DNA from: Fibrobacterota bacterium
GTDB taxonomy: Bacteria; Fibrobacterota; Fibrobacteria; UBA11236
DNA: 64,000 nt
Assembly: GCA_019509785.1 (NCBI GenBank)
Contig: JAEKLQ010000032.1
Coordinates: 75,229-139,228, forward strand
Reading direction: 5' to 3'
Under the pieces are notes generated by a model, which made no database searches, was not told the DNA's origin, and saw nothing but the letters and a program-made list of their open reading frames with translations. A program made the position numbers and the translations under genes. This document shows positions 24,601 through 33,251 of the stretch, piece by piece (position 1 is the stretch's first letter; each line of letters opens with the position of its first letter).

Positions 24601-26362
24601 CGACACGGCGGGGACCACCGACTTCGCCGCTTCCGTGAAATCCCTCACCTCCGGAATCGACTTCATCATCGGCGCGGAACAGCATGATACCGTGCTGCAT
24701 GCGGAGATCCGGAGCCAAGGAAGTTCGCCCCTGCGGATCGTTTCGGTGGCCACGCAACGGAACGATCGCAAGTGGCTGAACGTCAATCTGGAATGGCTCA
24801 CCGGCTCGCCGCCCCGGCCCGATAGCGCCAAGTTCGCCGGTCCCACCACGGCCAACGCCTTAGCCGGCGGGAAAACGATTTCCTTGCCCCCCGGGGCCAC
24901 CCTCGGCTTCGACTTCCGCTTCCTGAGCGATTCCCTGCGCGGCGACAGCGTGCTGATCGATACCCTTCTGGTGCAAACCAACGACTTCGCCAACCCCGTG
25001 CTCAAGATCCCGTTCCGCATGGTCTACAACGATCTTCCCTTGGTCACCTTGGGCGTGCCGGGGCTCCCGGGAGCCGGCCCTCCGGGCGGCTACAACGCCG
25101 CGGGCCTTCCCCGGTTCCTGCCGGCGCGCTCCACGCTATCCCTCGCCTTCTCGGAAACGGTCCGCATCGCCGATCCCTCCAAGGTCATCCGCGTGTATTC
25201 CTTGCTCGACTCCCTCAAGTATCCGCGCGGATTCCATGACATCCACGGGAACTTCGAGTATGTACGGAAGCGCGCCCCCAAACGGGCCGCGGGCGGTTCA
25301 GGCGCGGGGACCAGCCTCGCCCTCGCCAAAGCCGCGGCGGGCAATTTCGGCCTGGCCAAGGGAGCGGTCGCGGACTCCCTCGCCGACCAATTGATTTTCA
25401 CGCCGGCTTACGATCGCCCCTCCGATTCCCTGAAGGTGACGCCCCTCCCGGGCTTCTTCGTCTACCGCGACATCCTGCGCATTCGCCTCAGCAACGGGAT
25501 CGTCGATCGCGCGGGCAACGGTTTGGATTTGCGCCTGGACAAGAAAGCCGCCGCTCCCGGCAGCCTGGACACCGTGTTCCAGGCCAGGGTGGATACCAGC
25601 GTCTTCAGGGTAACCGGTACCGTTCCCGATGCCGGGGGAAAAGGATGGGGTCCCGAGGATCCCATCCGTATCCGCTTCAATCGGAAGCTGGCGCTGCCTC
25701 CTCCCGCCGGGAGGGACACCTTGACCTTGCTCGCGCTGGGTTCCTTGAAGGCCGCCGATAGCCGCGCCATCCGGGTCACCTCGGTTTACCGTCCCGGACG
25801 CCCCTATGATTTCCAATCGATATCCCTGGAAGAAGGGGATTCGGCATTGCTCCTGCACGTCCGGCCGCGCCTGCCGGCGGAGGACACCGTCACCGTGGAA
25901 TTGTCCGGCGGCATCCTCGACAGCTCCGGCCTGCCTCTCGACGGCAACGGCGACGGCATCCCCCAATGGCTTTATGATCGCCGCGATACCGTGGACCAGT
26001 TCTCTTTCTCCTTCGGGACCAGCCAGGCCGAATTCTACGTATTCCCCAACCCATTCCGCTTCGGCGACCCCCGCCATCGCGAGAAGGGGACCATTACCTT
26101 CAAGAACCTGAATTCGTTGCATGGATTTACCGCGGGAGACGAACTGACCTTGCGGGTGCATACCCTCAATGGCGACCTCGTATACGATTCGGGCTTGCGT
26201 AACGGCGATCCGCTCGGTCCGACGCGCAGGCAATCCACCAGCCTGGACTGGGACCTCAAGAACGACGGGGGCTCGACGGTGGGGACCGGCGTTTACATCT
26301 ACAGCCTGAGCACGGGAGGCAGAACCCTGCTGCATAAGGGCAAGGTGGCCGTGGTGCGATAG
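21638..26362 (+). CDS. Very large secreted protein with FlgD-Ig/T9SS-like C-terminal domain, coupled to fliJ
   Basis: 1574 residues starting at an ATG that overlaps the fliJ stop. A long N-terminal basic stretch leads to a hydrophobic segment (AAAFVLAAAVSVSA, about residues 24-37), a probable signal peptide. The body is beta-rich, Asp/Ser/Thr-rich and Lys-poor. Several segments look like Ig-like or beta-propeller modules, for example RYMYPDVRSSRDRVAVAWFK with repeated LVVAYD/AVAWF-type strands, and late SDSLKVTPLPGFFVYRD, RIRLSNGIVDRAGNGL. The last 110 residues carry EFYVFPNPFRFGD, LTLRVHTLNGDLVYDS and VGTGVYIYSLSTGGRTLLHKGKVAVVR, a FlgD-Ig-like domain of the kind that serves as type IX sorting signal in the FCB group. 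It is probably exported to the surface. Coupling to a flagellar gene is unusual. Confidence 0.8.
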   Translation: MNRRMAPSLSHPAPPRSGPRSAAAFVLAAAVSVSALNHTVTDFRLDWNGAASDTFFLDAGWKDSLLLKAKRNAFKTMLVARLNEDAQGHILNSPGGGAAAAVTGDYGFKVAYLQWNSPHTAANANSPGPADIMVKNIALSPDTAAIDVAGTIIAGQEVPGKPPPVFLNFAADGPKYAAYWGSNTAPGPIRRTTHLNAASGAPTASWGQDVTPTAPVAAAGYGKVGMGQRPGSGGEDYALAYETKLFPGQFEIRWESIGAGTSVASALYNTAQWPQDFAVALDSSGNTMVLWREQQAVNQGSKSDMWMVGFDPSHTEIYPPTKIETDIFADDTVSTTTTAFTHYYRPFAITSQANKRFLILFGSPGSLPAGAGQSRIYARSLTLDSLGPGVHDLSARTDLTPPGDVAPFRYMYPDVRSSRDRVAVAWFKRGPTNFTQRLMGSIFNKNGPVYTTQGRVDMDFTNDFISFGPPTNGLWYQYHYFKCANLALDEKGDMVVAYDSGTAAKVALVRNTPIYNDSGAFISKILEVKNPAIPSFVFDPASDSVAFQVPLVSALDSGYSRVKVALSADSAFGAPDAGFQTLAGPSAGTRRYFRYKVELSTNITGDTATSNLKTAKVKSVRIDYDIKPWKPQVDSLKIGAAAFAAYDPFSSYSLLPRKDSLKLIVSGFDADDDGMAFRVQLGGRVYPDVNGSRTAPGRFRAVISVMPPDTLLDPLPLKLTAVDPQAWASAPANALFGYNNIPPTQTVTIYRGRGRDSASVFRPSGGGTDTLHPASGDLIVLQTGDSLAVKAKYTDGNDDNITAQWFRNSTRMGTRPLPVTDSLTFKFTPDHLNPWIDTLVLSVSDPNVTLSQRFPVRINRNPEIDTVWHAAYQGKDSVWKSGPFDRVSDFASDTGLIIPAGLPTRVQAVVSDSDMAYGDSVGVRWKVWRKGTSACPTGNMACYQIVDSADGETLTRVFSTPEQYLTVRVTDKSGAFRERRLWLEYPVLDTAGTTDFAASVKSLTSGIDFIIGAEQHDTVLHAEIRSQGSSPLRIVSVATQRNDRKWLNVNLEWLTGSPPRPDSAKFAGPTTANALAGGKTISLPPGATLGFDFRFLSDSLRGDSVLIDTLLVQTNDFANPVLKIPFRMVYNDLPLVTLGVPGLPGAGPPGGYNAAGLPRFLPARSTLSLAFSETVRIADPSKVIRVYSLLDSLKYPRGFHDIHGNFEYVRKRAPKRAAGGSGAGTSLALAKAAAGNFGLAKGAVADSLADQLIFTPAYDRPSDSLKVTPLPGFFVYRDILRIRLSNGIVDRAGNGLDLRLDKKAAAPGSLDTVFQARVDTSVFRVTGTVPDAGGKGWGPEDPIRIRFNRKLALPPPAGRDTLTLLALGSLKAADSRAIRVTSVYRPGRPYDFQSISLEEGDSALLLHVRPRLPAEDTVTVELSGGILDSSGLPLDGNGDGIPQWLYDRRDTVDQFSFSFGTSQAEFYVFPNPFRFGDPRHREKGTITFKNLNSLHGFTAGDELTLRVHTLNGDLVYDSGLRNGDPLGPTRRQSTSLDWDLKNDGGSTVGTGVYIYSLSTGGRTLLHKGKVAVVR

Positions 26363-26464
26363 CCGAATGGAAACCGGGGAATCGGGCTAAAAAGGAAGCG
26401 CCGATCCTCCCCGGAAACCCCGCGACCGGCCCCGACTACCCCCATTTTTCTACCTTACTCCCGC

Positions 26465-29407
26465 ATGATTCTCAATGCCGTACTCGCCAAAGTATTCGGG
26501 ACCAGCCACGAGCGCGAAGTAAAGCGTCTCGGGCCCAAAGTGGAGGCCATCAACGCCTTGAGTCCCGCCGTGGAGGCCTTGGACGACGAGGCCCTGGCCG
26601 CCAAGACCGTCGAGCTGCGCCAGCGCCTCGCCGAGGGGAAAACCCTGGACGATATCCTTCCCGAGGCCTTCGCCGTCTGCCGCGAAGCCGCCGATCGCCG
26701 CCTGGGCATGTTGAACATCCTCAATCCGGATTACGCGTTCGACTTCGCCAAGCTTTCGCCCGCCTCGCGGGCCCTAGCCGAAGACGCCCGCCGCAAGCTC
26801 CAGATCGGCGTCCCCGAACCTGCCGAAGGCGAGCCGCCCCTGCCTCCCGCCGTCCCGCACCACACCTTAATGTTCCCGGCTTCCTTCTACGGGGAGATCC
26901 GCACGCTCCATTCCGAAAGCCGCTACCCGTTCCGCTACCGTCCCTTCGACGTGCAGCTGATAGGCGGCATGGTCCTGCACGAAGGCAAGATCGCCGAAAT
27001 GAAAACCGGCGAAGGCAAGACCGTGGTCGCGACCCTGCCTTGCTACCTCAACGGCTTGGAGGGCAAGGGCGTGCACGTGGTGACGGTGAACGATTACCTC
27101 GCCAAACGCGACGCCCTCACCATGGGCAAGGTCTACCAGTTCCTCGGCCTCTCCGTGGGCATCATCGTGCACGGCCAGGACGAAGAGGAGAAGCGCGCGA
27201 ACTACGCGTGCGACATCTCTTACGGCACCAACAACGAATTCGGCTTCGATTACCTGCGCGACAACATGGCGCATAACATCGAAGAGTGCGTCCAGCGCGA
27301 GCTGAACTTCGCCATCGTCGACGAAGTGGACTCCATCCTCGTGGACGAAGCGCGTACGCCCCTCATCATCTCGGGCCCGGCCGAGCAGTCCACCGAGAAG
27401 TACAAGCAGGCCAACGAGGTGGTGCGCTACCTGGTGAAGGATACGCATTTCACCTTGGACGAGAAGGAGAAGCACGTTTCGCTCACCGAAGAGGGCGTGA
27501 ACGTCTGCGAGGATAAGTTGAAGCTGGAGAACCTCTACGGCGATACCAACGTCGAGTGGGTCCACCATATCCAGCAGGCCCTGCGCGCCCACATCATCTT
27601 CAAGCGCGACGTCGATTACATGGTGCGCAACCGCCAGGTCGTCATCGTGGACGAGTTCACGGGCCGCCTCATGGAAGGGCGCCGCTACTCCGAGGGCCTC
27701 CACCAGGCCATCGAAGCCAAGGAAAACGTCCCCATCATGCGGGAAAACCAGACCTTGGCCACCATCACCTTCCAGAACCTTTTCCGCCTGTACAAGAAGC
27801 TGGGCGGCATGACCGGCACGGCCGACACCGAGGCCACCGAGTTCCACCAGATCTATAAGCTGAAGGTGGTGGTCATCCCCACCAACCGGCCCATGGTCCG
27901 TCAGGATCAGGACGACTTGATCTACAAGACACGGCGCGAGAAGGTCCAGGCCATCGTGGCCGATCTCAAGGAGCGCCATGCCAAGGGCCAGCCCGTGCTG
28001 GTCGGCACCGTGTCCATCGAGAAGTCCGAAGAGTTGAGCGGATTCCTCCTGCGCGAAGGCATTCCCCACGAGGTCTTGAACGCCAAGCACCATCAGAAGG
28101 AGGCCGGCATCATCGAAGGCGCCGGCCAGGTGGGCAAGGTCACCATCGCCACCAACATGGCCGGCCGCGGCACCGACATCCAGCTCGGGCCCGGCGTGAC
28201 CGAACGGGGCGGACTCTACGTGCTCGGCACCGAGCGCCATGAGAGCCGCCGCATCGATAACCAGTTGCGCGGCCGTTCGGGCCGCCAGGGGGATCCGGGC
28301 GAATCCCGCTTCTACCTGTCCCTGGAAGACGATCTGATGCGCATCTTCGGATCGGATCGCATTTCGCGCATCATGGACCGGCTCGGCGTGGAGGAAGGCG
28401 AGGTGATTTCGCATTCCCTCGTCAACCGCGCCATCGCCACGGCGCAGAAGCGCGTGGAAGGCCAGAACTTCGAGATCCGCAAGCATTTGCTGGAATACGA
28501 CGACGTCATGAACAAGCAGCGCACCGTCATCTACGGCCTGCGCCGCCGCATCCTGCAAGGCGAGGAGATCAAGGACGAAATCGAATCCCGCGTGGAAGAC
28601 GCCGCCGACCAGGTCGTGTCCCAGTATGCCTTGGCGGGGAACTATCCCGAGAATTGGGAATTGGACAACCTCTACGCCGAACTGAAGCGCGCCTTCGACA
28701 TCGATTACGCCATCGTCGATGACGTGCTGCATTACCAGACCGCCGAGCAGACGGTGGAGCAGGTGATCGCCAAGTGCAAGGAGAAGTACGCCGCCATCGA
28801 GGCCGGGCTGGGATCGGAACAGCTCCGCGAAATCGAACGCCAGGTCTTATTGGGGGTGATCGACCATCTGTGGCGCGAGCATCTCTACGCCATGGACCAT
28901 CTGCGCGACGCCACCCGTTTCCGCGGTTACGCCCAGAAGGATCCTCTCCAGGAATACAAGAAGGAAGGCTTCGCGATGTTCGCCACCACCTTGGAGCGCA
29001 TCGCCATGGACGTCACCCAGCGCATCCTGCACATCGATCCCGATTTCCTGAAACGGCAACAGGAGGCGATGGTACACGCCCGGGAACTGGAACAGGCCCG
29101 CATGCGCCAAATGCAATTCAGCTCGCCCGACGTCGCCTTGCCCCAGGGTTTCGCGCCCCCGAATCCCACGGTGGAAGGCCCCGAACGGGACGGGCCCGCC
29201 ATCCGCGTGGTCCCCGCGCAGTCTCCCCGGCCCGCCCAGCCGCAGCCCGGCCCGCGGCCGGCCGCAGGCCCGGGTCCCCGTCCGGGCCCGCAGATGCGAA
29301 CCATGCCCGCCGGCCCCGCCATCGACGTGAAGAACATCGGCCGTAACGATCCTTGCCCGTGCGGCAGCGGCAAGAAGTTCAAGAAATGCCACGGAGAGAA
29401 TCTCTGA
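26465..29407 (+). CDS. secA: Preprotein translocase ATPase SecA
   Basis: 980 residues. Start MILNAVLAKVFGTSHEREVKRL; nucleotide-binding motif EMKTGEGKTVVA at about 179-190; VHVVTVNDYLAKRD, DEVDSILVDEARTPLIISG, GMTGTADTE, ATNMAGRGTDI and RRIDNQLRGRSGRQGDPGES all match. The C-terminus is Pro/Arg-rich followed by the zinc-binding NDPCPCGSGKKFKKCHG that contacts SecB and ribosomes. Compared with E. coli SecA there is an insertion of about 75 residues (about 83-158) between RRLGM and FDVQLIGG. SecA drives Sec-dependent export at the inner membrane. No Shine-Dalgarno precedes the ATG; TACCTT stands eight bases upstream (26451-26456). Confidence 0.97.
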   Translation: MILNAVLAKVFGTSHEREVKRLGPKVEAINALSPAVEALDDEALAAKTVELRQRLAEGKTLDDILPEAFAVCREAADRRLGMLNILNPDYAFDFAKLSPASRALAEDARRKLQIGVPEPAEGEPPLPPAVPHHTLMFPASFYGEIRTLHSESRYPFRYRPFDVQLIGGMVLHEGKIAEMKTGEGKTVVATLPCYLNGLEGKGVHVVTVNDYLAKRDALTMGKVYQFLGLSVGIIVHGQDEEEKRANYACDISYGTNNEFGFDYLRDNMAHNIEECVQRELNFAIVDEVDSILVDEARTPLIISGPAEQSTEKYKQANEVVRYLVKDTHFTLDEKEKHVSLTEEGVNVCEDKLKLENLYGDTNVEWVHHIQQALRAHIIFKRDVDYMVRNRQVVIVDEFTGRLMEGRRYSEGLHQAIEAKENVPIMRENQTLATITFQNLFRLYKKLGGMTGTADTEATEFHQIYKLKVVVIPTNRPMVRQDQDDLIYKTRREKVQAIVADLKERHAKGQPVLVGTVSIEKSEELSGFLLREGIPHEVLNAKHHQKEAGIIEGAGQVGKVTIATNMAGRGTDIQLGPGVTERGGLYVLGTERHESRRIDNQLRGRSGRQGDPGESRFYLSLEDDLMRIFGSDRISRIMDRLGVEEGEVISHSLVNRAIATAQKRVEGQNFEIRKHLLEYDDVMNKQRTVIYGLRRRILQGEEIKDEIESRVEDAADQVVSQYALAGNYPENWELDNLYAELKRAFDIDYAIVDDVLHYQTAEQTVEQVIAKCKEKYAAIEAGLGSEQLREIERQVLLGVIDHLWREHLYAMDHLRDATRFRGYAQKDPLQEYKKEGFAMFATTLERIAMDVTQRILHIDPDFLKRQQEAMVHARELEQARMRQMQFSSPDVALPQGFAPPNPTVEGPERDGPAIRVVPAQSPRPAQPQPGPRPAAGPGPRPGPQMRTMPAGPAIDVKNIGRNDPCPCGSGKKFKKCHGENL

Positions 29408-30069
29408 CGTCCGTTCCGGGCGCCTTTTCCCAAGGCTCCCTTCCCGGCGGCTCTCCGCGTTTCTTTTCCCTGGAAGGGATCGATGGCAGCGGCAAGTCCA
29501 CGCAATTGGCCCTGCTCGCCGACCGCCTGCGCGCGAAAGGGCGCGAAACCGTCACCGTGCGCGAGCCCGGAGGCACGCCGGTATCCGACGCCATCCGACA
29601 AATCCTCCTCTCTCCCGGCAATCGCGTCGCTCCCTCGGCGGAGCTTTTGCTCTTCTCGGCGGCCCGGGCCCAGTTGGCCGAAGAAGTCATCGCCCCGGCC
29701 CTTTCCGCCGGGAAAATCGTCCTTGCCGATCGCTTCGGCTGGTCGACCCTGGCTTACCAAGGCTATGGCCGCGGCCTCGACCAAGAGTCCATCTTCGAAT
29801 TGTTCCGCATCGCCTGCGGCCCGGTTTGGCCCCTGCATAGCTTTCTCCTGGATCTGCCGGCATCCGAACTCGCCGGACGCTTGCGCTCCGGGGGCAGGGC
29901 GGCGGATCGGATGGAAAGCGCGGGCGAGGAATTCTTCGCCCGGGTGCGCGAGGGATACCGTTCCATCGCGAAGTCCTATCCGGATCGCTTCACCGTCCTG
30001 GACGCGTCGCTCCCGCCCGCAACCTTGCACGAGGCGATCGCCGGCAAGCTTGATCGCATGCTTGCTTAA
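29386..30069 (+). CDS. tmk: Thymidylate kinase
   Basis: 227 residues. The P-loop is RFFSLEGIDGSGKSTQ, followed by VREPGGTPVSDAIRQILL (the DR/EPGGT motif), ELLLFSAARAQLAEEVI, and VLADRFGWSTLAYQGYGRG (DRYxxSTxAYQG type). It phosphorylates dTMP to dTDP. Start is taken at 29386, which overlaps the end of secA by 22 bases; an earlier ATG at 29353 would overlap more. The lid region LRSGGRAADRME has few of the usual Arg residues but still fits. Likely co-transcribed with secA. Confidence 0.9.
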   Translation: MPRRESLTSVPGAFSQGSLPGGSPRFFSLEGIDGSGKSTQLALLADRLRAKGRETVTVREPGGTPVSDAIRQILLSPGNRVAPSAELLLFSAARAQLAEEVIAPALSAGKIVLADRFGWSTLAYQGYGRGLDQESIFELFRIACGPVWPLHSFLLDLPASELAGRLRSGGRAADRMESAGEEFFARVREGYRSIAKSYPDRFTVLDASLPPATLHEAIAGKLDRMLA

Positions 30070-30185
30070 GACCCCGCCACGATTCCCTGGTTAGCGAAAT
30101 TTGTACATTCCTGGGAACTTCGCTTCCGATCGCCCGGCCGCGTCCGGAAGCGTCGATCCCGCGGGTCGCATATTTCCCCGGGGCA

Positions 30186-30194
30186 TGCTAAAAT
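30186..30194 (+). promoter_or_regulatory. Extended -10 element upstream of the S41 peptidase
   Basis: TGCTAAAAT is an extended -10 (TGn-TAAAAT), about 38 bases before the start codon. TCGCAT at the -35 distance is a poor match. The same TGCTAnnnT pattern occurs before genes at 2141 and 4652. Confidence 0.5.
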
Positions 30195-30231
30195 CGTCGG
30201 AGGGGGCGTCCTTCCGCCGCCAGGGAACAAG

Positions 30232-31935
30232 ATGAAAAAGAGCAAGTTCTACTACGCCACCGTCGCCATCCTCATCTCCGGATTCGCCCTCATCAGCAAT
30301 CGCGTGCAAGCCGGAGGGGAAAAGTTCTACTCCGATCTCATCCGCCTGGACAAGGTCGTCACCAAGATCAACGAGAACTACGTGGAGGACGTTTCCTCCG
30401 AGGAACTCGTCGACGCGGCCATCGGCGGCATCCGTTCCATCCTCGATCCCCATACGGCCTATTTCACCCCCAAGGATTACGAGGACCTGAAGGTCAACAC
30501 CGAAGGCGAATTCGGGGGCCTGGGGATCCAGATCGGGATCCGCGACGGGATCCTCACCGTGGTCTCGCCCCTGGCCGGGACGCCCGCGCACCGCATGGGG
30601 TTGCAGGCGGGCGACAAGATCATCCGCATCGATACCCTCAGCACCCAAGGCATTTCCATCGACGACGCCGTGGAGAAGCTACGCGGAAAGCCCGGTTCCC
30701 CGGTGAAGATCCAGATCCTGCGCGAGGGCATGCCCGAACCCATGGAATTCAATATCGTGCGCGAGGTGATCAAGATCGAGAGCGTGCCTTACGCGGCCAT
30801 GATCAACGATTCCACCGGATACGTGAAGATTACCCAGTTCGCCAAGCGCACCGGCGAGGATCTCGAAGAGCGCATCAACGATCTCAAGAAGAAAGACATG
30901 AAATCCCTCATCCTCGACTTGCGCGTGAACCCGGGCGGCCTTTTGAACCAGGCCATTTCGGTCTCCGAGCTGTTCCTGGATAAGAACCAGATGGTGGTGT
31001 ACACCAAGGGCCGCGTGAAATCCCAGAACCAGGAGTACCACAGCCGGCGCAATCCCATCTGGACCAAGAAGTTGGTGGTGCTGGTGAACGAAAACTCGGC
31101 TTCGGCCTCGGAAATCGTGGCGGGCGCGATGCAGGATTGGGACCGCGCCATCGTGCTGGGCGAACCCTCCTTCGGCAAAGGTTCGGTGCAAACGATTTTG
31201 CCTCTCGACGGGCAGCAGAATACCCTCAAGCTGACCACGGCCTATTACTACACCCCCGCGGGCCGCTGCATCAATAAGCCCGAGAACGCGGTGCGCTTCA
31301 AGAAGGCGCAAACAGATTCCGCCCGGAAGGACACCACCTGGTTCTATACCAAGGCGGGCCGCAAGGTACTGGCCGGCGGCGGTATCACCCCGGACGTGAT
31401 CCTGGCGGGACGCAAATACACCCGTTACGATCAGGAGCTGCTCCGCAAGACGATGTTCTTCAATTACGTGATCAAGAAGCGTAACGACATCGCCAAGCGC
31501 CAGAAAATCACCCCGGACTTCACCGTCTCCAAGGACGTCCTGGACGACTTCCGGAAATTCGTCTATACCGATACCACCTTCACGCGCTTCAAGAGCGCCT
31601 CCATGATCGCCCTGGACAATTTCCGCGACGTGGTGAAGAAGGAAAGGGCCGATCGCGATAGCTCGGTCGCGGCCGACCCCGACAAGACCCAGGTGGATCA
31701 GGCGACCAACACCTTGGACGGGATCCTTAGGGCCGAAGCCGATAAGGAATTCGAACGCAACCTGGACTTCATCGCCTACCAGCTCAAGTGCGAGCTCCTG
31801 GGAGCCGCCCTCGGCGAAGACGCCCGCACCGCCTTCGAATTGAAGAACGACAATCAGGTCATCGAGGCCAGCCGCTATCTCGCCGACCAGAAAATGTTCG
31901 CCAAGGCCTTCAAGAAGGGTAAGGACAAAGGCTAA
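30232..31935 (+). CDS. S41 family C-terminal processing peptidase (Ctp/Prc-like)
   Basis: 567 residues. A hydrophobic N-terminus (YYATVAILISGFALI, about 7-21) exports or anchors it in the periplasm. A PDZ domain follows (EFGGLGIQIGIRDGILTVVSPLAGTPAHRMGLQAGDKI), then the peptidase core with SLILDLRVNPGG, the catalytic Ser in VNENSASASEIVAGAMQD and the catalytic Lys in SFGKGSVQ (Ser/Lys dyad). The C-terminal 170 residues are helical and charged, longer than in CtpA, as common in Bacteroidota-type S41 peptidases. It trims or degrades periplasmic proteins. A duplicated 3' end lies just after the stop. Confidence 0.92.
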   Translation: MKKSKFYYATVAILISGFALISNRVQAGGEKFYSDLIRLDKVVTKINENYVEDVSSEELVDAAIGGIRSILDPHTAYFTPKDYEDLKVNTEGEFGGLGIQIGIRDGILTVVSPLAGTPAHRMGLQAGDKIIRIDTLSTQGISIDDAVEKLRGKPGSPVKIQILREGMPEPMEFNIVREVIKIESVPYAAMINDSTGYVKITQFAKRTGEDLEERINDLKKKDMKSLILDLRVNPGGLLNQAISVSELFLDKNQMVVYTKGRVKSQNQEYHSRRNPIWTKKLVVLVNENSASASEIVAGAMQDWDRAIVLGEPSFGKGSVQTILPLDGQQNTLKLTTAYYYTPAGRCINKPENAVRFKKAQTDSARKDTTWFYTKAGRKVLAGGGITPDVILAGRKYTRYDQELLRKTMFFNYVIKKRNDIAKRQKITPDFTVSKDVLDDFRKFVYTDTTFTRFKSASMIALDNFRDVVKKERADRDSSVAADPDKTQVDQATNTLDGILRAEADKEFERNLDFIAYQLKCELLGAALGEDARTAFELKNDNQVIEASRYLADQKMFAKAFKKGKDKG

Positions 31936-31980
31936 CCTTCTTGAAGGCCCGCGTTCAAAAAAGGTAAGGACAAGGGTTAA
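31909..31980 (+). repeat. Imperfect duplication of the 3' end of the S41 peptidase gene
   Basis: 31909-31935 and 31954-31980 both read Phe-Lys-Lys-Gly-Lys-Asp-Lys-Gly-stop, 45 bases apart and in the same frame. They differ only at synonymous positions (AAG/AAA, GGC/GGT) and TAA ends both copies. The second is outside the gene because the first stop is intact. Confidence 0.85.
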
Positions 31981-32007
31981 GGTTCCGGGCCGCCGGGAAA
32001 ATGAAGA

Positions 32008-32040
32008 AGGCCCCGCTTTTGGCGGGGCCTTTCCGTTTCT
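32008..32040 (+). terminator. Intrinsic terminator after the S41 peptidase
   Basis: AGGCCCCGC (32008-32016), loop TTTTG, GCGGGGCCT (32022-32030), then TTCCGTTT. A strong GC stem with a T-rich tail, 72 bases after the stop. It also sits just downstream of the minus-strand lipoprotein gene and could serve it. Confidence 0.85.
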
Positions 32041-32070
32041 ACCATCGGCTAATACCATCAACGCAATCGT

Positions 32071-32940
32071 CTATTTCGCGCTAGCCTGCTTGAAGGGGAT
32101 GACCACGACCGGTCGGCGCGAAACCTCTTCGTAGCCGGCGCCCACCTTCGCCGCCGCTTGCGCTCCATCGATTCCCGAACCCTGCGCGGCAACTTTCCCC
32201 GCCGCCGAGCGCTTGGGCAGGCCGCGATGTTCCACCACCTTGCCCTCGCCGCTGATGTGGTAGTCGAGATGCGCCGGCGATCCCCACCATTCCACCCGGC
32301 CCGAACCGGTCAAGGCCAAGTCCAAGGTCGACTGGTAATCCATGTCCAGGAACACGTAGCCCGATCCGCTCAGGTCCACGTTGGCGTCTTCGGCCAACAG
32401 GTTCTCGGCATGGATGGCGCCTTCTCCCGCCAGGGTGGCCGTTAACGAAGCCGCGAAGCCCTCCAGATCGATGACGCCGGCGCCGTTCACGGTGGCCCTG
32501 AGATTGGTGGCCGTGCCCGAAAACAGGATTTCCCCAGAGCCGTTCAAGGTGAGATCGAGGTCGGGGAAATCGCCGCCTTCCTGGATTTCCACCGTGCCGC
32601 TTCCGTTGTGGACCAGGGAGCGTAGCCCGGGCACGACCACGGTGATTTGCGGTTCGACGGTGGGCGCGATGGTATAGGGGAGGCCGATGGTGAGGGTCCC
32701 GTTCCAGGAATCCGTCGTCAGGTACCCGGTCAGGTTCCCGTCGGTGGTGACATAAGCCGCGTAGGCGTCGCCCGACTTCACGGTCACGTGGACGGGAGCA
32801 TCCAAGCGTACGCGATCGAAGGCCGGGAGGCTGCGGGTTTCGGTAACCGCCATGCCGTTGCCTTGGGCATCCTGCACGTCCATGACCATGCATCCGGAAA
32901 GCAGAAGGGGGAGGGTCGCGAGGATCAACCAGGTTTTCAT
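32071..32940 (-). CDS. Head-GIN domain (DUF2807) lipoprotein
   Basis: 289 residues. Signal peptide with lipobox LLLSGC (Cys at about 17). The body is a right-handed beta-helix-like head-GIN domain: FDRVRLDAPVHVTVKSGDAYAAYV, GTLTIGL, and repeated turns with LVHNGSGTVEI, LTLNGSGEILFSG, ATVNGAGVIDL and LDLALTGSGRVEWWG, where the GSG/GAG steps mark the rungs. Such lipoproteins are common and mostly uncharacterised in FCB bacteria, expected at the cell envelope. The last 45 residues are an unrelated Ala/Lys tail. Start is the ATG with a good hydrophobic signal; GAGCG lies upstream. Confidence 0.85.
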   Translation of the reverse strand: MKTWLILATLPLLLSGCMVMDVQDAQGNGMAVTETRSLPAFDRVRLDAPVHVTVKSGDAYAAYVTTDGNLTGYLTTDSWNGTLTIGLPYTIAPTVEPQITVVVPGLRSLVHNGSGTVEIQEGGDFPDLDLTLNGSGEILFSGTATNLRATVNGAGVIDLEGFAASLTATLAGEGAIHAENLLAEDANVDLSGSGYVFLDMDYQSTLDLALTGSGRVEWWGSPAHLDYHISGEGKVVEHRGLPKRSAAGKVAAQGSGIDGAQAAAKVGAGYEEVSRRPVVVIPFKQASAK

Positions 32941-33092
32941 GTTTCGCTCCTTCGCCGACCCATTCGCCCGGGCCGGGTTCGCCGGACCTGATTAAATCAA
33001 AAGCCGGGCCAGATCTTTTCCGCCAGGGTGGGCCCTGGAAACGCCGAATTCCCGCCATAAGCCTGCCGCTTCCGCCTTCGCCGTCTACGCTA

Positions 33093-33108
33093 TGGACAGG
33101 CCTGTCCA
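33093..33108. promoter_or_regulatory. 16-bp palindrome, possible operator
   Basis: TGGACAGGCCTGTCCA is perfectly self-complementary and lies about 150 bases before the start of the head-GIN lipoprotein gene. It has the size of a dimeric regulator site but no known consensus is matched. Confidence 0.35.
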
Positions 33109-33251
33109 GCAATCGGATGATTAGCGTGTTCCCTGCGTGAAACGGAATCAGGGCCCTCCGCTCCCCGGCCTCCCCGCTCCCCGAGGCGCATAGAACTGCG
33201 CTGGGCTCCGGAAGGGAACGCGGAAGCCGTGCCGGGGCCGGCATAGGGATG

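Noticed and set aside
26867-28732. Long open frame opposite secA
   Set aside because: Mirror of the secA codons in GC-rich DNA; composition is His/Val/Asp-rich with no start context and no domain.
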